A DNA stretch of 64,000 nucleotides from JAZOTM01 sp045657625 (GTDB taxonomy: Bacteria > Bacillota > Clostridia > Lachnospirales > Lachnospiraceae), in NCBI GenBank assembly GCA_045657625.1, contig JAZOTM010000019.1:1-64000 (forward strand). The letters are read 5' to 3'. Made by a program: the position numbers and the translations under genes. Shown in pieces: positions 24,244-32,976 of this stretch (its first letter is position 1; each line of letters begins with the position of its first letter). Under the pieces are notes generated by a model. The model had not been told where the DNA came from and did not search any database. It saw only the letters and a list, made by a program, of their open reading frames with translations.

Positions 24244-25032
24244 ATGGAATTAGAAGTAAAGAATGGCTCTTTTTCTTATGGCTCCAGGGATATATTGAAA
24301 AATATATCCTTTTCTGTCCAGGATCAAACCATTATGACGATTTTGGGACCCAATGGTGTTGGAAAAACCACTATGTTAAAGTGTATTATGGGATTTTTGA
24401 AGTGGACAGAAGGGGAGACTTATCTGGATGGAAAACCGGTTTCTTCATATAACGATAAAACCTTTTGGAAAAAAACCAGTTATGTACCACAAGCAAAGAA
24501 AAGCGTTTATTCCTATCGTTGTATTGATTCCATTGTGATGGGGCTTAGTACAAAACAAAACTTTTTTGAAACGCCTAAGAAAAAAGATTATGAAAAAGCA
24601 GAAGAGATAATGGAACTTCTAGGCATTGAAAATTTGGCGAACAAATATATCAATGCTTTATCCGGTGGAGAATTGCAAATGGTTATGATAGCCAGAGCCT
24701 TGATTTCGGATCCGGAGCTGATTATTTTGGATGAACCGGAGTCAAACCTAGATATGAAAAACCAATTACGTGTTTTAAGTAGTATTGAAAAAATTGCGCG
24801 GGAATATCATACCAGTTGCTTGATTAATACACATTTTCCGGATCATGCCTTGGGTATTTCCGATAAGACTTTGATGCTGGGATACCAGTTTCAACAGTTG
24901 CTTGGAAAGACGGAGGACATCGTTACAGAGGAAAATATTCACAAGTTTTTTCATGTTTATTCAAAAATTATTTCCTTTGAAATTAGCTCCCAGGAGTACA
25001 AAACCATTTTCCCTTATGATGTAGCCCGCTAG
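24244..25032 (+). CDS. ABC transporter ATP-binding protein (FecE/BtuD type)
   Basis: A 262-residue ATPase: Walker A GPNGVGKTT (35-43), Q-loop in YVPQAKK, signature LSGGE (about 141-145), Walker B LIILDEP and the switch histidine in NTHFPDHA. It is the last gene of the six-gene nitrogenase-like operon and powers the FecCD permease. The C-terminal about 40 residues are specific to this protein and unassigned. Confidence 0.92.
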   Translation: MELEVKNGSFSYGSRDILKNISFSVQDQTIMTILGPNGVGKTTMLKCIMGFLKWTEGETYLDGKPVSSYNDKTFWKKTSYVPQAKKSVYSYRCIDSIVMGLSTKQNFFETPKKKDYEKAEEIMELLGIENLANKYINALSGGELQMVMIARALISDPELIILDEPESNLDMKNQLRVLSSIEKIAREYHTSCLINTHFPDHALGISDKTLMLGYQFQQLLGKTEDIVTEENIHKFFHVYSKIISFEISSQEYKTIFPYDVAR

Positions 25033-25106
25033 GGGACTGGATTTGCAGGAAACTTTGACCCAAATAATTTTATAGTGAAAAAATTAACAAACCTTGAAGA
25101 ATAGGG

Positions 25107-25135
25107 TTGAATTTTTGTTCAAAGTTAGGTACAAT
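25107..25135 (+). promoter_or_regulatory. Promoter of gap
   Basis: TTGAAT (25107-25112), a 17-base spacer and TACAAT (25130-25135), 65 bases before the gap start. Confidence 0.8.
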
Positions 25136-25199
25136 GCAAATAGTTGAGTGTTCTACTTACACTCAAGAACATTAATACAAATTCTTAGGAGGAATTGAA

Positions 25200-26216
25200 A
25201 TGGCAGTAAGAGTAGCGATCAATGGATTCGGCCGTATCGGTCGTCTTGCATTCAGACAGATGTTTGGCGCAGAGGGGTATGAAGTTGTTGCAATCAACGA
25301 CTTAACAAGCCCAAAGATGTTAGCACATTTGTTAAAGTATGACTCATCTCAGGGAAAATATGAGCACGCGGATGAGGTTTCTGCATCTGATGATTCTATC
25401 ACAGTATGTGGAAAGGAAATCAAAATTTATGCATTCCCAGATGCAAACAATTGCCCATGGGGAGAATTAAAAGTAGACGTTGTATTAGAGTGCTCAGGCT
25501 TCTATACAAGCAAAGAAAAAGCACAGGCACACATCAACGCAGGTGCAAGAAAGGTTGTTATCTCTGCTCCAGCAGGAAATGATCTTCCTACAATCGTATA
25601 CAACACAAATCATGAAACATTAAAAGCTGACGATACAATCATTTCTGCAGCTTCTTGTACAACAAACTGCTTAGCACCAATGGCAGATGCATTAAACAAA
25701 TATGCACCAATCCAGTCTGGTATCATGGTTACAATCCATGCTTACACAGGTGATCAGATGACACTTGATGGACCACAGAGAAAAGGTGATCTTAGAAGAT
25801 CTCGTGCAGCAGCAGTAAATATCGTTCCAAACAGCACAGGTGCAGCTAAGGCTATCGGTCTTGTTATTCCTGAGTTAAACGGAAAGTTAATCGGATCTGC
25901 TCAGCGTGTTCCTACACCTACAGGTTCTACAACTATCTTAACAGCAGTTGTTAACAAAGCTGACGTTACTGTTGAAGGTATCAACGCAGCTATGAAGGCA
26001 GCAGCTAACGAATCTTTCGGATACAACGAAGACGAAATCGTTTCTTCTGATATCGTAGGAATGAGATTTGGTTCTTTATTCGATGCTACACAGACAATGG
26101 TTAGCAAAGTATCTGATGACCAGTATGAAGTACAGGTTGTTTCTTGGTATGATAACGAGAACAGCTACACTTCTCAGATGGTTCGTACAATCAAATACTT
26201 CTCTGAGTTAGCATAA
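25200..26216 (+). CDS. gap: Glyceraldehyde-3-phosphate dehydrogenase
   Basis: A 338-residue type I GAPDH. NGFGRIGRLAFR is the NAD-binding start, SAASCTTNCLAP holds the catalytic cysteine, and HAYTGDQMTLDGP plus RRSRAAAVNIVPNSTGAAK are conserved substrate-site segments. It oxidises glyceraldehyde 3-phosphate in glycolysis. TAGGAGG precedes the ATG. It leads a gap-pgk-tpiA cluster, with a terminator hairpin between gap and pgk. Confidence 0.98.
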   Translation: MAVRVAINGFGRIGRLAFRQMFGAEGYEVVAINDLTSPKMLAHLLKYDSSQGKYEHADEVSASDDSITVCGKEIKIYAFPDANNCPWGELKVDVVLECSGFYTSKEKAQAHINAGARKVVISAPAGNDLPTIVYNTNHETLKADDTIISAASCTTNCLAPMADALNKYAPIQSGIMVTIHAYTGDQMTLDGPQRKGDLRRSRAAAVNIVPNSTGAAKAIGLVIPELNGKLIGSAQRVPTPTGSTTILTAVVNKADVTVEGINAAMKAAANESFGYNEDEIVSSDIVGMRFGSLFDATQTMVSKVSDDQYEVQVVSWYDNENSYTSQMVRTIKYFSELA

Positions 26217-26239
26217 GATTCAATTTGAAGACTCATTTA

Positions 26240-26272
26240 GGGTCCGGTCTAAAATGGACCGGACCCTTTTTA
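26240..26272 (+). terminator. Intercistronic terminator between gap and pgk
   Basis: GGGTCCGGTC (26240-26249) pairs perfectly with GACCGGACCC (26257-26266), followed by TTTTT. Confidence 0.85.
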
Positions 26273-26291
26273 TTTAACAAGGAGGGCGCAT

Positions 26292-27515
26292 ATGTCATTA
26301 AACAAAAAATCTGTTGATGATATCAACGTAAAAGGTAGAAGAGTATTGGTTCGTTGCGATTTCAACGTACCTTTAAAGGAAGGAAAGATTACAGACGAGA
26401 CTCGTATCGTAGCTGCACTTCCTACAATCAATAAATTAATCGACGGTGGCGCAAAGGTAATTCTTTGCTCTCACTTAGGAAAAGTAAAGAACGGACCAAA
26501 CGAAGGAGAATCTTTGGCTCCGGTTGCAGAACGTCTTTCTGAAAAACTTGGCAAAAAAGTAAACTTTGTAGCTGATTACAATGTAACAGGTGCAGACGCT
26601 ACTAAGGCTGTTGAAGAAATGAACGAAGGAGATGTTGTTCTTCTTCAGAATACACGTTTCCGTGGCGCAGAAGAGACCAAGAACGGTGAAGAATTCTCTA
26701 AAGAATTAGCAGCACTTGCTGATGATTATGTATGTGATGCTTTCGGTTCTTCTCATAGAGCACATGCTTCTGTAGAAGGTGTTACCAAATTCATCCGTGA
26801 AAAAGGTGGCTCTTGCGTAGTTGGATACTTAATGCAGAAAGAAATCGACTTCCTTGGAAATGCAGTAGAAGATCCTCAGAGACCTTTCGTTGCAATCCTT
26901 GGTGGTGCAAAGGTTGCAGATAAATTAAACGTTATCAACAACTTACTTGAGAAGTGCGATACCTTAATCATTGGTGGTGGTATGGCTTATACCTTCTTAA
27001 AGGCGCAGGGATTAGAAATCGGAAAATCTCTTGTTGATGATGAAAAACTTGATTACTGCAAGGAAATGATGGAAAAGGCAGAAAAACTTGGAAAGAAATT
27101 ACTTCTTCCTGTAGACTCTGCTACAATCGTTGACTTCCCGAACCCAATCGATGCTCCGGTTGAAGTAGAAGTTTATGATTCTGAAAATCTTCCGGCTGAC
27201 CGTGAAGGTTGCGATATCGGACCTAAGACTCAGGAACTTTTTGCAAACGCAGTAAAGAGCGCAAAGACTGTTGTTTGGAATGGACCGATGGGTGTATTCG
27301 AAAACCCAACACTTGCAGAAGGTACTTTAGCTGTTGCTAAGGCACTCGCTGATACAGATGCAATCACAATCATCGGTGGTGGTGATTCTGCTGCAGCTGT
27401 GAACCAGATGGGATTTGGTGATAAGATGAGCCATATCTCTACAGGTGGTGGAGCTTCTCTTGAATTCTTAGAGGGTAAGACACTTCCGGGTGTTGCTGCC
27501 GCTGACGATAAATAA
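26292..27515 (+). CDS. pgk: Phosphoglycerate kinase
   Basis: A 407-residue enzyme. RCDFNVPLKEGKITDETRI (residues about 22-40) is the substrate-binding N-lobe signature and GGGDSAAAVNQ the nucleotide-binding C-lobe motif. It transfers phosphate from 1,3-bisphosphoglycerate to ADP. GGAGGGCG is the ribosome-binding site. The gap terminator lies just upstream and I see no obvious separate promoter, so pgk is probably expressed by read-through. Confidence 0.98.
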   Translation: MSLNKKSVDDINVKGRRVLVRCDFNVPLKEGKITDETRIVAALPTINKLIDGGAKVILCSHLGKVKNGPNEGESLAPVAERLSEKLGKKVNFVADYNVTGADATKAVEEMNEGDVVLLQNTRFRGAEETKNGEEFSKELAALADDYVCDAFGSSHRAHASVEGVTKFIREKGGSCVVGYLMQKEIDFLGNAVEDPQRPFVAILGGAKVADKLNVINNLLEKCDTLIIGGGMAYTFLKAQGLEIGKSLVDDEKLDYCKEMMEKAEKLGKKLLLPVDSATIVDFPNPIDAPVEVEVYDSENLPADREGCDIGPKTQELFANAVKSAKTVVWNGPMGVFENPTLAEGTLAVAKALADTDAITIIGGGDSAAAVNQMGFGDKMSHISTGGGASLEFLEGKTLPGVAAADDK

Positions 27516-27539
27516 AAATAATACTAAAGGAGGCCAACC

Positions 27540-28289
27540 ATGGCTAGAAGAAAGATTGTTGCCGGAAACTGGAAGATGAACATGACTCCAAGCGAGGCAG
27601 TAAAATTAGTAGAAGAATTAAAGCCACTTGTACAGAGTGACGATGTAGACGTTGTTTATTGCGTACCTGCAATCGACATCGTTCCTGTTGTAGAAGCATT
27701 AAAGGGAACCAACGTAGAAGTTGGTGCTGAAAATATGTACTTTGAAGAAAAGGGTGCTTTCACCGGAGAAATCTCAGCAGAAATGTTGAAAGATGCTGGT
27801 GTTAAGTATGTTATCATCGGACATTCCGAGAGACGTGACTACTTCAAAGAAGATGATGAATTATTAAACAAGAAAGTAAAGAAGGCTTTCGAAGCTGGAC
27901 TTACTCCAATTCTTTGCTGTGGAGAATCTTTAGAGCAGAGAGAATCCGGTGTTACTTTAGACTGGATCAACCTTCAGATTAAGTCTGACTTAAAGGATAT
28001 TACAGCAGATCAGGTTAAGAGCATGGTTATCGCTTACGAACCAATCTGGGCTATTGGTACAGGAAAGACTGCTACCAGTGACCAGGCAGAAGAGGTTTGC
28101 GGAGCTATTCGTGAAACAATCAAAGCTATGTATGATGAAGCAACTGCAGAAGCAGTTCGTATTCAGTACGGCGGATCTGTAAATGCAGGAAACGCTGCAG
28201 AACTTTTCGCAAAACCGGATATCGACGGTGGATTAGTTGGTGGTGCTTCTTTGAAGGCTGACTTCGGAAAGATCGTTAATTACAAGTAA
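27540..28289 (+). CDS. tpiA: Triosephosphate isomerase
   Basis: A 249-residue TIM-barrel enzyme with NWKMN (lysine), GHSERRDYF (catalytic His) and AYEPIWAIGTGK (catalytic Glu). It interconverts glyceraldehyde 3-phosphate and dihydroxyacetone phosphate. AGGAGG precedes the ATG. It closes the gap-pgk-tpiA unit before a strong terminator. Confidence 0.98.
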   Translation: MARRKIVAGNWKMNMTPSEAVKLVEELKPLVQSDDVDVVYCVPAIDIVPVVEALKGTNVEVGAENMYFEEKGAFTGEISAEMLKDAGVKYVIIGHSERRDYFKEDDELLNKKVKKAFEAGLTPILCCGESLEQRESGVTLDWINLQIKSDLKDITADQVKSMVIAYEPIWAIGTGKTATSDQAEEVCGAIRETIKAMYDEATAEAVRIQYGGSVNAGNAAELFAKPDIDGGLVGGASLKADFGKIVNYK

Positions 28290-28298
28290 AATAAAATA

Positions 28299-28331
28299 GA
28301 AAAAGCGGACAAGTGGTTGTCCGCTTTTTCT
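28299..28331 (+). terminator. Intrinsic terminator after tpiA
   Basis: AAAAAGCGGACAA and TTGTCCGCTTTTT form a perfect stem around a short loop. Confidence 0.92.
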
Positions 28332-28378
28332 TTGTGTCGTAGGAAGTGACATTCGTTTTTGTTGTGCCGTGTATGAAA

Positions 28379-28408
28379 TTGAAAAAATAAGTATACATAG
28401 TGTATAAT
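28379..28408 (+). promoter_or_regulatory. Promoter of the CapA-like gene
   Basis: TTGAAA (28379-28384), an 18-base spacer and TATAAT (28403-28408). Confidence 0.75.
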
Positions 28409-28456
28409 GAGAACATTGGTAGAAATGCCATGTATTCCGAAGAATGAGGACTAGAT

Positions 28457-29899
28457 ATGAAAAGAGTGTATCGAACTCTTTCGTCCATCCTACTAGCAAT
28501 AGTAATTCTATTAAGCGGATGCACAGGGGGAGCAAGTGAAGACGCTTTGAGTACTGAAGAATTGCAAGCATTAGAAGAAGAGCGACTGGCTGAAGTGGCG
28601 CAACGGGAATCGGAAGCGGAGGCAGCTATAAGCACCAATCCCATTGACGACATCAGTGATGCTTTTGATATTATTTTAAATCAGTGTTCAAGTGAATTTA
28701 TTGGACATCATCTGGTAGATGAGTCCTTTTTAGCCTGGATGTACGTAAATTATGGCGAGACATCCATTGAACAGGCAGCGACAGCTGTTCAAAATGAATA
28801 CGAAGATGTAGAAATCTGGTACCACATTACAGGAAAATCCATTCATGTATTGTGGGATGAGTATTGCAGAGATTCCGGATTCCAGAGTGATGAATTGGAG
28901 CGCGTATATTGGAAAGATACGGCCTCTGATGAAAAAATCATTATGGATTTTACCGGGGATGTAAACTTTGCAGAAGGCATGGGAAATATGTTATATTTAG
29001 ATAGTTGCGAAAACGGCATCTATGATTGTATTTCCGATGAACTTTTAACGGAAATGATTTCTGCGGATTTGTTGATGATTAACAACGAATTTACCTATAG
29101 TACCAGAGGGACACCTCTGGAGGGAAAACCATTTACTTTTCGTGCAGATCCTACCCGTGTTTCCTTATTGGAAGCCATGGGCGTGGATATTGTGGGACTC
29201 GCAAACAATCATGTGTGGGATTATGGTGAGATTGCCTTGGAAGATACACTTTTGACTTTGCAGGAGGCAGGCATGCCTTATGTGGGAGCCGGAGAGGATA
29301 TCGATGAGGCAGAAGAAATCACTTATTTTATTATGAATGGTAGAAAAATTGCTATTTGTGCAGCTACACAGATTGAACGTTCTTTGGACTATACCAAGGA
29401 AGCTACGGAAACTAGGGCAGGTGTTTTGAAAACCTTGGACCCCACCAAGTTTGTAGCTGTATTGGAAGAGGCCAATGAAAAAGCAGATTACGTCATTGCC
29501 TTTGTGCATTGGGGTACCGAAGGAGATGAAGCCTACGGTTCCGACCAGTATGCTTTAGCGAAGGCATTTGTGGATGCGGGGGCGGACGCCATTATTGGTG
29601 GTCATACCCATTGCTTGCAGGGAATCAGTTATATTGATGATGTCCCGATTATTTATAGTTTAGGTAACTTTTGGTTTAGCACAACCTCCAGTGATGGCTA
29701 TGCCAAAGAAGATACAGGAATAGCTCAAATTATCATTGATAGTGACGGCTATTTACAAATGCGTTTTATTCCTTGCATTCAGGAAAAATGGGTGACCTTC
29801 CTGGCGGCGGATGAGGAAAAAGAACGTATTCTCCAATACATGTCAGATATTTCCGATGGAGTCAATATTGATAACAACGGATATGTTGTAAAGAGATAG
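28457..29899 (+). CDS. CapA-family lipoprotein (PGA_cap metallophosphatase fold)
   Basis: A 480-residue exported lipoprotein with signal peptide and lipobox LLSGC (Cys22). After a helical N-terminal region, residues about 158-430 carry the CapA domain: MDFTGDVNFAEGM, NNEFTYSTRGTPLEGKPFTF, GLANNHVWDYG, FVHWGTEGDEAYG and GGHTHCLQG, the metal-binding pattern of the calcineurin-like fold. CapA of Bacillus acts in poly-gamma-glutamate capsule export. No capB or capC is here, so a cell-envelope role other than capsule is likely. gpmI follows by 18 bases. Confidence 0.87.
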   Translation: MKRVYRTLSSILLAIVILLSGCTGGASEDALSTEELQALEEERLAEVAQRESEAEAAISTNPIDDISDAFDIILNQCSSEFIGHHLVDESFLAWMYVNYGETSIEQAATAVQNEYEDVEIWYHITGKSIHVLWDEYCRDSGFQSDELERVYWKDTASDEKIIMDFTGDVNFAEGMGNMLYLDSCENGIYDCISDELLTEMISADLLMINNEFTYSTRGTPLEGKPFTFRADPTRVSLLEAMGVDIVGLANNHVWDYGEIALEDTLLTLQEAGMPYVGAGEDIDEAEEITYFIMNGRKIAICAATQIERSLDYTKEATETRAGVLKTLDPTKFVAVLEEANEKADYVIAFVHWGTEGDEAYGSDQYALAKAFVDAGADAIIGGHTHCLQGISYIDDVPIIYSLGNFWFSTTSSDGYAKEDTGIAQIIIDSDGYLQMRFIPCIQEKWVTFLAADEEKERILQYMSDISDGVNIDNNGYVVKR

Positions 29900-29917
29900 A
29901 AAGAAGAGGAATGAAGA

Positions 29918-31459
29918 ATGAGTAAAAAACCAACCGTATTAATGATCCTTGATGGTTTTGGTATCAATGAGCGTACCGATGGTAACGCCATTGCTCAGGC
30001 AAAGAAGCCGAATTTGGATAAGATGTTTGCTACTTATCCATGGGTACAGGGAAATGCCAGCGGTCTTGCTGTTGGACTTCCGGATGGACAGATGGGTAAC
30101 TCTGAAGTTGGCCATATGAACATGGGTGCCGGACGAGTTGTTTATCAGGAACTCACCCGTATCACCAAAGAAATCGAAGACGGAGATTTCTTTGAAAATG
30201 AAGAGCTGAAAAAGGGTATGGAAAATGTAAAGAAGAATGGTTCTAATTTACATTACTACGGTCTTTTAAGTACCGGTGGTGTTCATAGCCATATCACACA
30301 TCTCTATGGATTACTTGAGATGGCAAAAAGAGAAGGAATTGAAAACGTTTATGTACATTGTTTCTTAGACGGACGTGATACTGCTCCTACTTCAGGAAAA
30401 GGCTTCATTGAAGACTTGGAAAAAGAAATGGCAAAGATTGGTGTAGGTACTATCGCTTCTATTCATGGACGTTATTATGCAATGGATCGTGACAATCGTT
30501 GGGATCGTGTAGAAAAAGCATACAACGCTTTGACAAAGGGAGAAGGGGAAAAGGCAGAAAGCGCAATCGCAGCCATTACCGCTTCTTACGAAAAGGATGT
30601 TACAGATGAATTTGTACTTCCTACAGTGATTGAAAAAGACGGAAAACCGGTAGCAACAATCGGAGACAAGGATACTATTATTTTCTTCAACTTCCGTCCT
30701 GACCGTGCAAGAGAAATCACTAAGACATTCTGCTTAGATGATTTTGATGGTTTTGATAGAGGACCACGTAAGGATGTGACTTATGTTTGCTTCACAGATT
30801 ATGATGTGACAGTTCCAAACAAAGAAGTAGCATTCAAGAAGGTACAGTTGACCAATACATTTGGTGAGTTCTTGGCAAAGAACGGCATGAAGCAGGCTCG
30901 TATTGCAGAGACTGAAAAATATGCGCATGTTACCTTCTTCTTCAACGGTGGTGTAGAAGAGCCAAACGAAGGAGAAGATCGTATTTTAGTTAAATCTCCA
31001 AAGGTAGCAACCTATGATTTACAGCCGGAAATGAGTGCATACGAAGTATGCGATAAGCTTGTAGAAGCAATCAAGTCCGGAAAATATGATTCGATTATTA
31101 TCAACTTTGCAAATCCGGATATGGTTGGACATACCGGTGTACAGGAAGCTGCAATCAAGGCAATTGAAGCAGTGGATACCTGCGTTGGAAAAGCATTGGA
31201 TGCTTTGTTGGAAGTAGATGGACAGATGTTCCTCTGCGCAGATCACGGAAATGCAGAACAGTTAATTGATTACGAAACAGGCGAGCCATATACTGCGCAT
31301 ACGACCAATCCGGTACCATTCGTATTAATTAACTATGATGAAAATTATAAGCTAAAAGAGGGCGGACGCCTTTGCGATATCATTCCTACTATGATTGAAA
31401 TGATGGGAATGGAAAAACCGGCAGAGATGACCGGCGAATCTCTTTTAGTACGTAAATAA
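29918..31459 (+). CDS. gpmI: 2,3-bisphosphoglycerate-independent phosphoglycerate mutase
   Basis: A 513-residue alkaline-phosphatase-superfamily enzyme. LMILDGFGI holds the first metal aspartate, GNSEVGHMNMGAGR the phosphoserine nucleophile, HGRYYAMDRDNRWDR substrate residues, and ADHGNAEQ the second metal site. It interconverts 3- and 2-phosphoglycerate, serving the same pathway as gap-pgk-tpiA upstream. AAGAGG precedes the ATG. Confidence 0.97.
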   Translation: MSKKPTVLMILDGFGINERTDGNAIAQAKKPNLDKMFATYPWVQGNASGLAVGLPDGQMGNSEVGHMNMGAGRVVYQELTRITKEIEDGDFFENEELKKGMENVKKNGSNLHYYGLLSTGGVHSHITHLYGLLEMAKREGIENVYVHCFLDGRDTAPTSGKGFIEDLEKEMAKIGVGTIASIHGRYYAMDRDNRWDRVEKAYNALTKGEGEKAESAIAAITASYEKDVTDEFVLPTVIEKDGKPVATIGDKDTIIFFNFRPDRAREITKTFCLDDFDGFDRGPRKDVTYVCFTDYDVTVPNKEVAFKKVQLTNTFGEFLAKNGMKQARIAETEKYAHVTFFFNGGVEEPNEGEDRILVKSPKVATYDLQPEMSAYEVCDKLVEAIKSGKYDSIIINFANPDMVGHTGVQEAAIKAIEAVDTCVGKALDALLEVDGQMFLCADHGNAEQLIDYETGEPYTAHTTNPVPFVLINYDENYKLKEGGRLCDIIPTMIEMMGMEKPAEMTGESLLVRK

Positions 31460-31482
31460 GCAATTTAGGGGGACAAAAAGCA

Positions 31483-32682
31483 ATGAAAAACAAAATCCTT
31501 GCAGCATTGTTGTGTACAACAATGGGTCTTGGAATGATTGGTTGCGGTAGCGAAGCAACAGAAGAAGTTCAAGAAACAGTTGAGACAGAAGAAACCGTAG
31601 AGGTGGAAACAGAGACAGAAACAGAGACAGAAACAGAAGAGGCTCCGGAAGGAATGGCCATGAACCCATTAACCGGTGAGTGGATTGATGAGGATTTAGC
31701 TTCTCAGAGACCATTTGCACTTATGGTTCCAAATGATTCTGCAGCATATCCACATTACGGTGTTAGCCAGGCAGATATCATTTATGAAGCTTCTTGCCGT
31801 GGAGATCACGGATTTACCAGATGTATGTATATTTGGCAGGATTACTCAGGAATGAGCCGTATTGGTAATACCAGAAGTGCTCGTACCTACTATGCAATTT
31901 GGTCTAAGGAATATGATGCATTATTTGCACATTATGGACAGTCACCATTTGCAAATCCGACTTTAAATACCATGGATGATATGGATGCACTTGGAATTGA
32001 TGTAGGTGACAACTCATCACCGGCATTGGATTCTATCATGTTCTTCCGTTCTTCTGATAAGTCTGCACCACACAATGCATATACTTCATCAGACGGAATT
32101 CAGGCTGCTATTGAAAAGTATGATTATCGTACAGAGTTGTCTGAAGGATATGAATCACACTTCAATTTCGCTAGTTCAGGCGAAGAAGTAGAATTGGAAG
32201 ATGGTATTGCAGCAACTACCGTAGAACCTGGATATACCACTTTGAGCGCACGTTTCGAATATAACGAAGATGACGGATTATATTATCGTTATACTTGGGG
32301 CAGCGCAGATACAGATGGTTTGACAGGTGATCAGTTGGCAGTTAAGAATATCTTCATTCAGATTGTAGATTATTCTTACTACACCACAGATGATCCTCAG
32401 TTCGCAGGACTTGCTTCTAATGCTTCTTACTGGAATGGACAGCAGTATTTGAATATCGACACCATGGGTGGCGGAACCGGATACTACATTACAAATGGTA
32501 AAGCAATCGAAGTTACCTGGACAAAGGATGCAGAAGATGAAGCTACCAAGTTCTTTGATGAAAATGGTGATGAAATCACAGTAAATCAGGGTAAGACATG
32601 GTTCTGTATCGTACTTGACGATCGTACAGAATACATTGAGTTTAATGGAGAGGCTGTATTAGCAGAGGATTCAGAAGACTAA
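31483..32682 (+). CDS. DUF3048 lipoprotein
   Basis: A 399-residue exported protein with lipobox GMIGC (Cys21), an acidic spacer with repeated Thr-Glu (about 33-55), and a DUF3048 domain (RPFALMVPNDSAAYPHYGVS; SRIGNTRSARTYY; LFAHYGQSP). DUF3048 proteins are secreted Gram-positive proteins of unknown function, related to yerB. Its codons in the spacer form a 12-base tandem DNA repeat. It is followed by a terminator. Confidence 0.88.
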   Translation: MKNKILAALLCTTMGLGMIGCGSEATEEVQETVETEETVEVETETETETETEEAPEGMAMNPLTGEWIDEDLASQRPFALMVPNDSAAYPHYGVSQADIIYEASCRGDHGFTRCMYIWQDYSGMSRIGNTRSARTYYAIWSKEYDALFAHYGQSPFANPTLNTMDDMDALGIDVGDNSSPALDSIMFFRSSDKSAPHNAYTSSDGIQAAIEKYDYRTELSEGYESHFNFASSGEEVELEDGIAATTVEPGYTTLSARFEYNEDDGLYYRYTWGSADTDGLTGDQLAVKNIFIQIVDYSYYTTDDPQFAGLASNASYWNGQQYLNIDTMGGGTGYYITNGKAIEVTWTKDAEDEATKFFDENGDEITVNQGKTWFCIVLDDRTEYIEFNGEAVLAEDSED

Positions 32683-32721
32683 TTGGTAGAATCTGATTTG
32701 TAGGATCTATAGAGAAGAATG

Positions 32722-32768
32722 ACCCTTAAGTAGAAAAGGAAAACCCATCTACTTAAGGGTTTCTTTTT
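32722..32768 (+). terminator. Intrinsic terminator
   Basis: ACCCTTAAGTAG (32722-32733) pairs with CTACTTAAGGGT (32749-32760), followed by TTCTTTTT. Confidence 0.88.
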
Positions 32769-32843
32769 GCTTGAAATCCTCTATAAGATTTCCTTTTTTT
32801 GATTATTAGAAAATTTAATAATAAAAGTAAAATATCCTTGAAT

Positions 32844-32876
32844 TACTTATAAATACGTGGTTTCTCGTACTTATAA
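32844..32876. promoter_or_regulatory. Operator-like repeat upstream of purC
   Basis: TTATAAATACG (32847-32857) and CGTACTTATAA (32866-32876) are inverted with one mismatch. TACTTATAA is also directly repeated at 32844-32852 and 32868-32876. It sits 26 bases before the -35 box of purC. It does not match the Bacillus PurBox. Confidence 0.5.
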
Positions 32877-32901
32877 AAGGGCTGTAACCCTTGTGGGTGC
32901 G

Positions 32902-32930
32902 TTGCGTTTCCAAAATTCCTGTATTATAAT
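32902..32930 (+). promoter_or_regulatory. Promoter of purC-purF-purB
   Basis: TTGCGT (32902-32907), a 17-base spacer and TATAAT (32925-32930). Confidence 0.75.
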
Positions 32931-32976
32931 CACAATGTCAAAAATGACGAAATGCTATTTTACATAGGAGGTAGGC

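Noticed and set aside
32844..32930. Purine riboswitch upstream of purC
   Set aside because: The conserved three-way-junction core sequences are not seen, and the inverted repeat lies upstream of the promoter, so it would not be transcribed from it.
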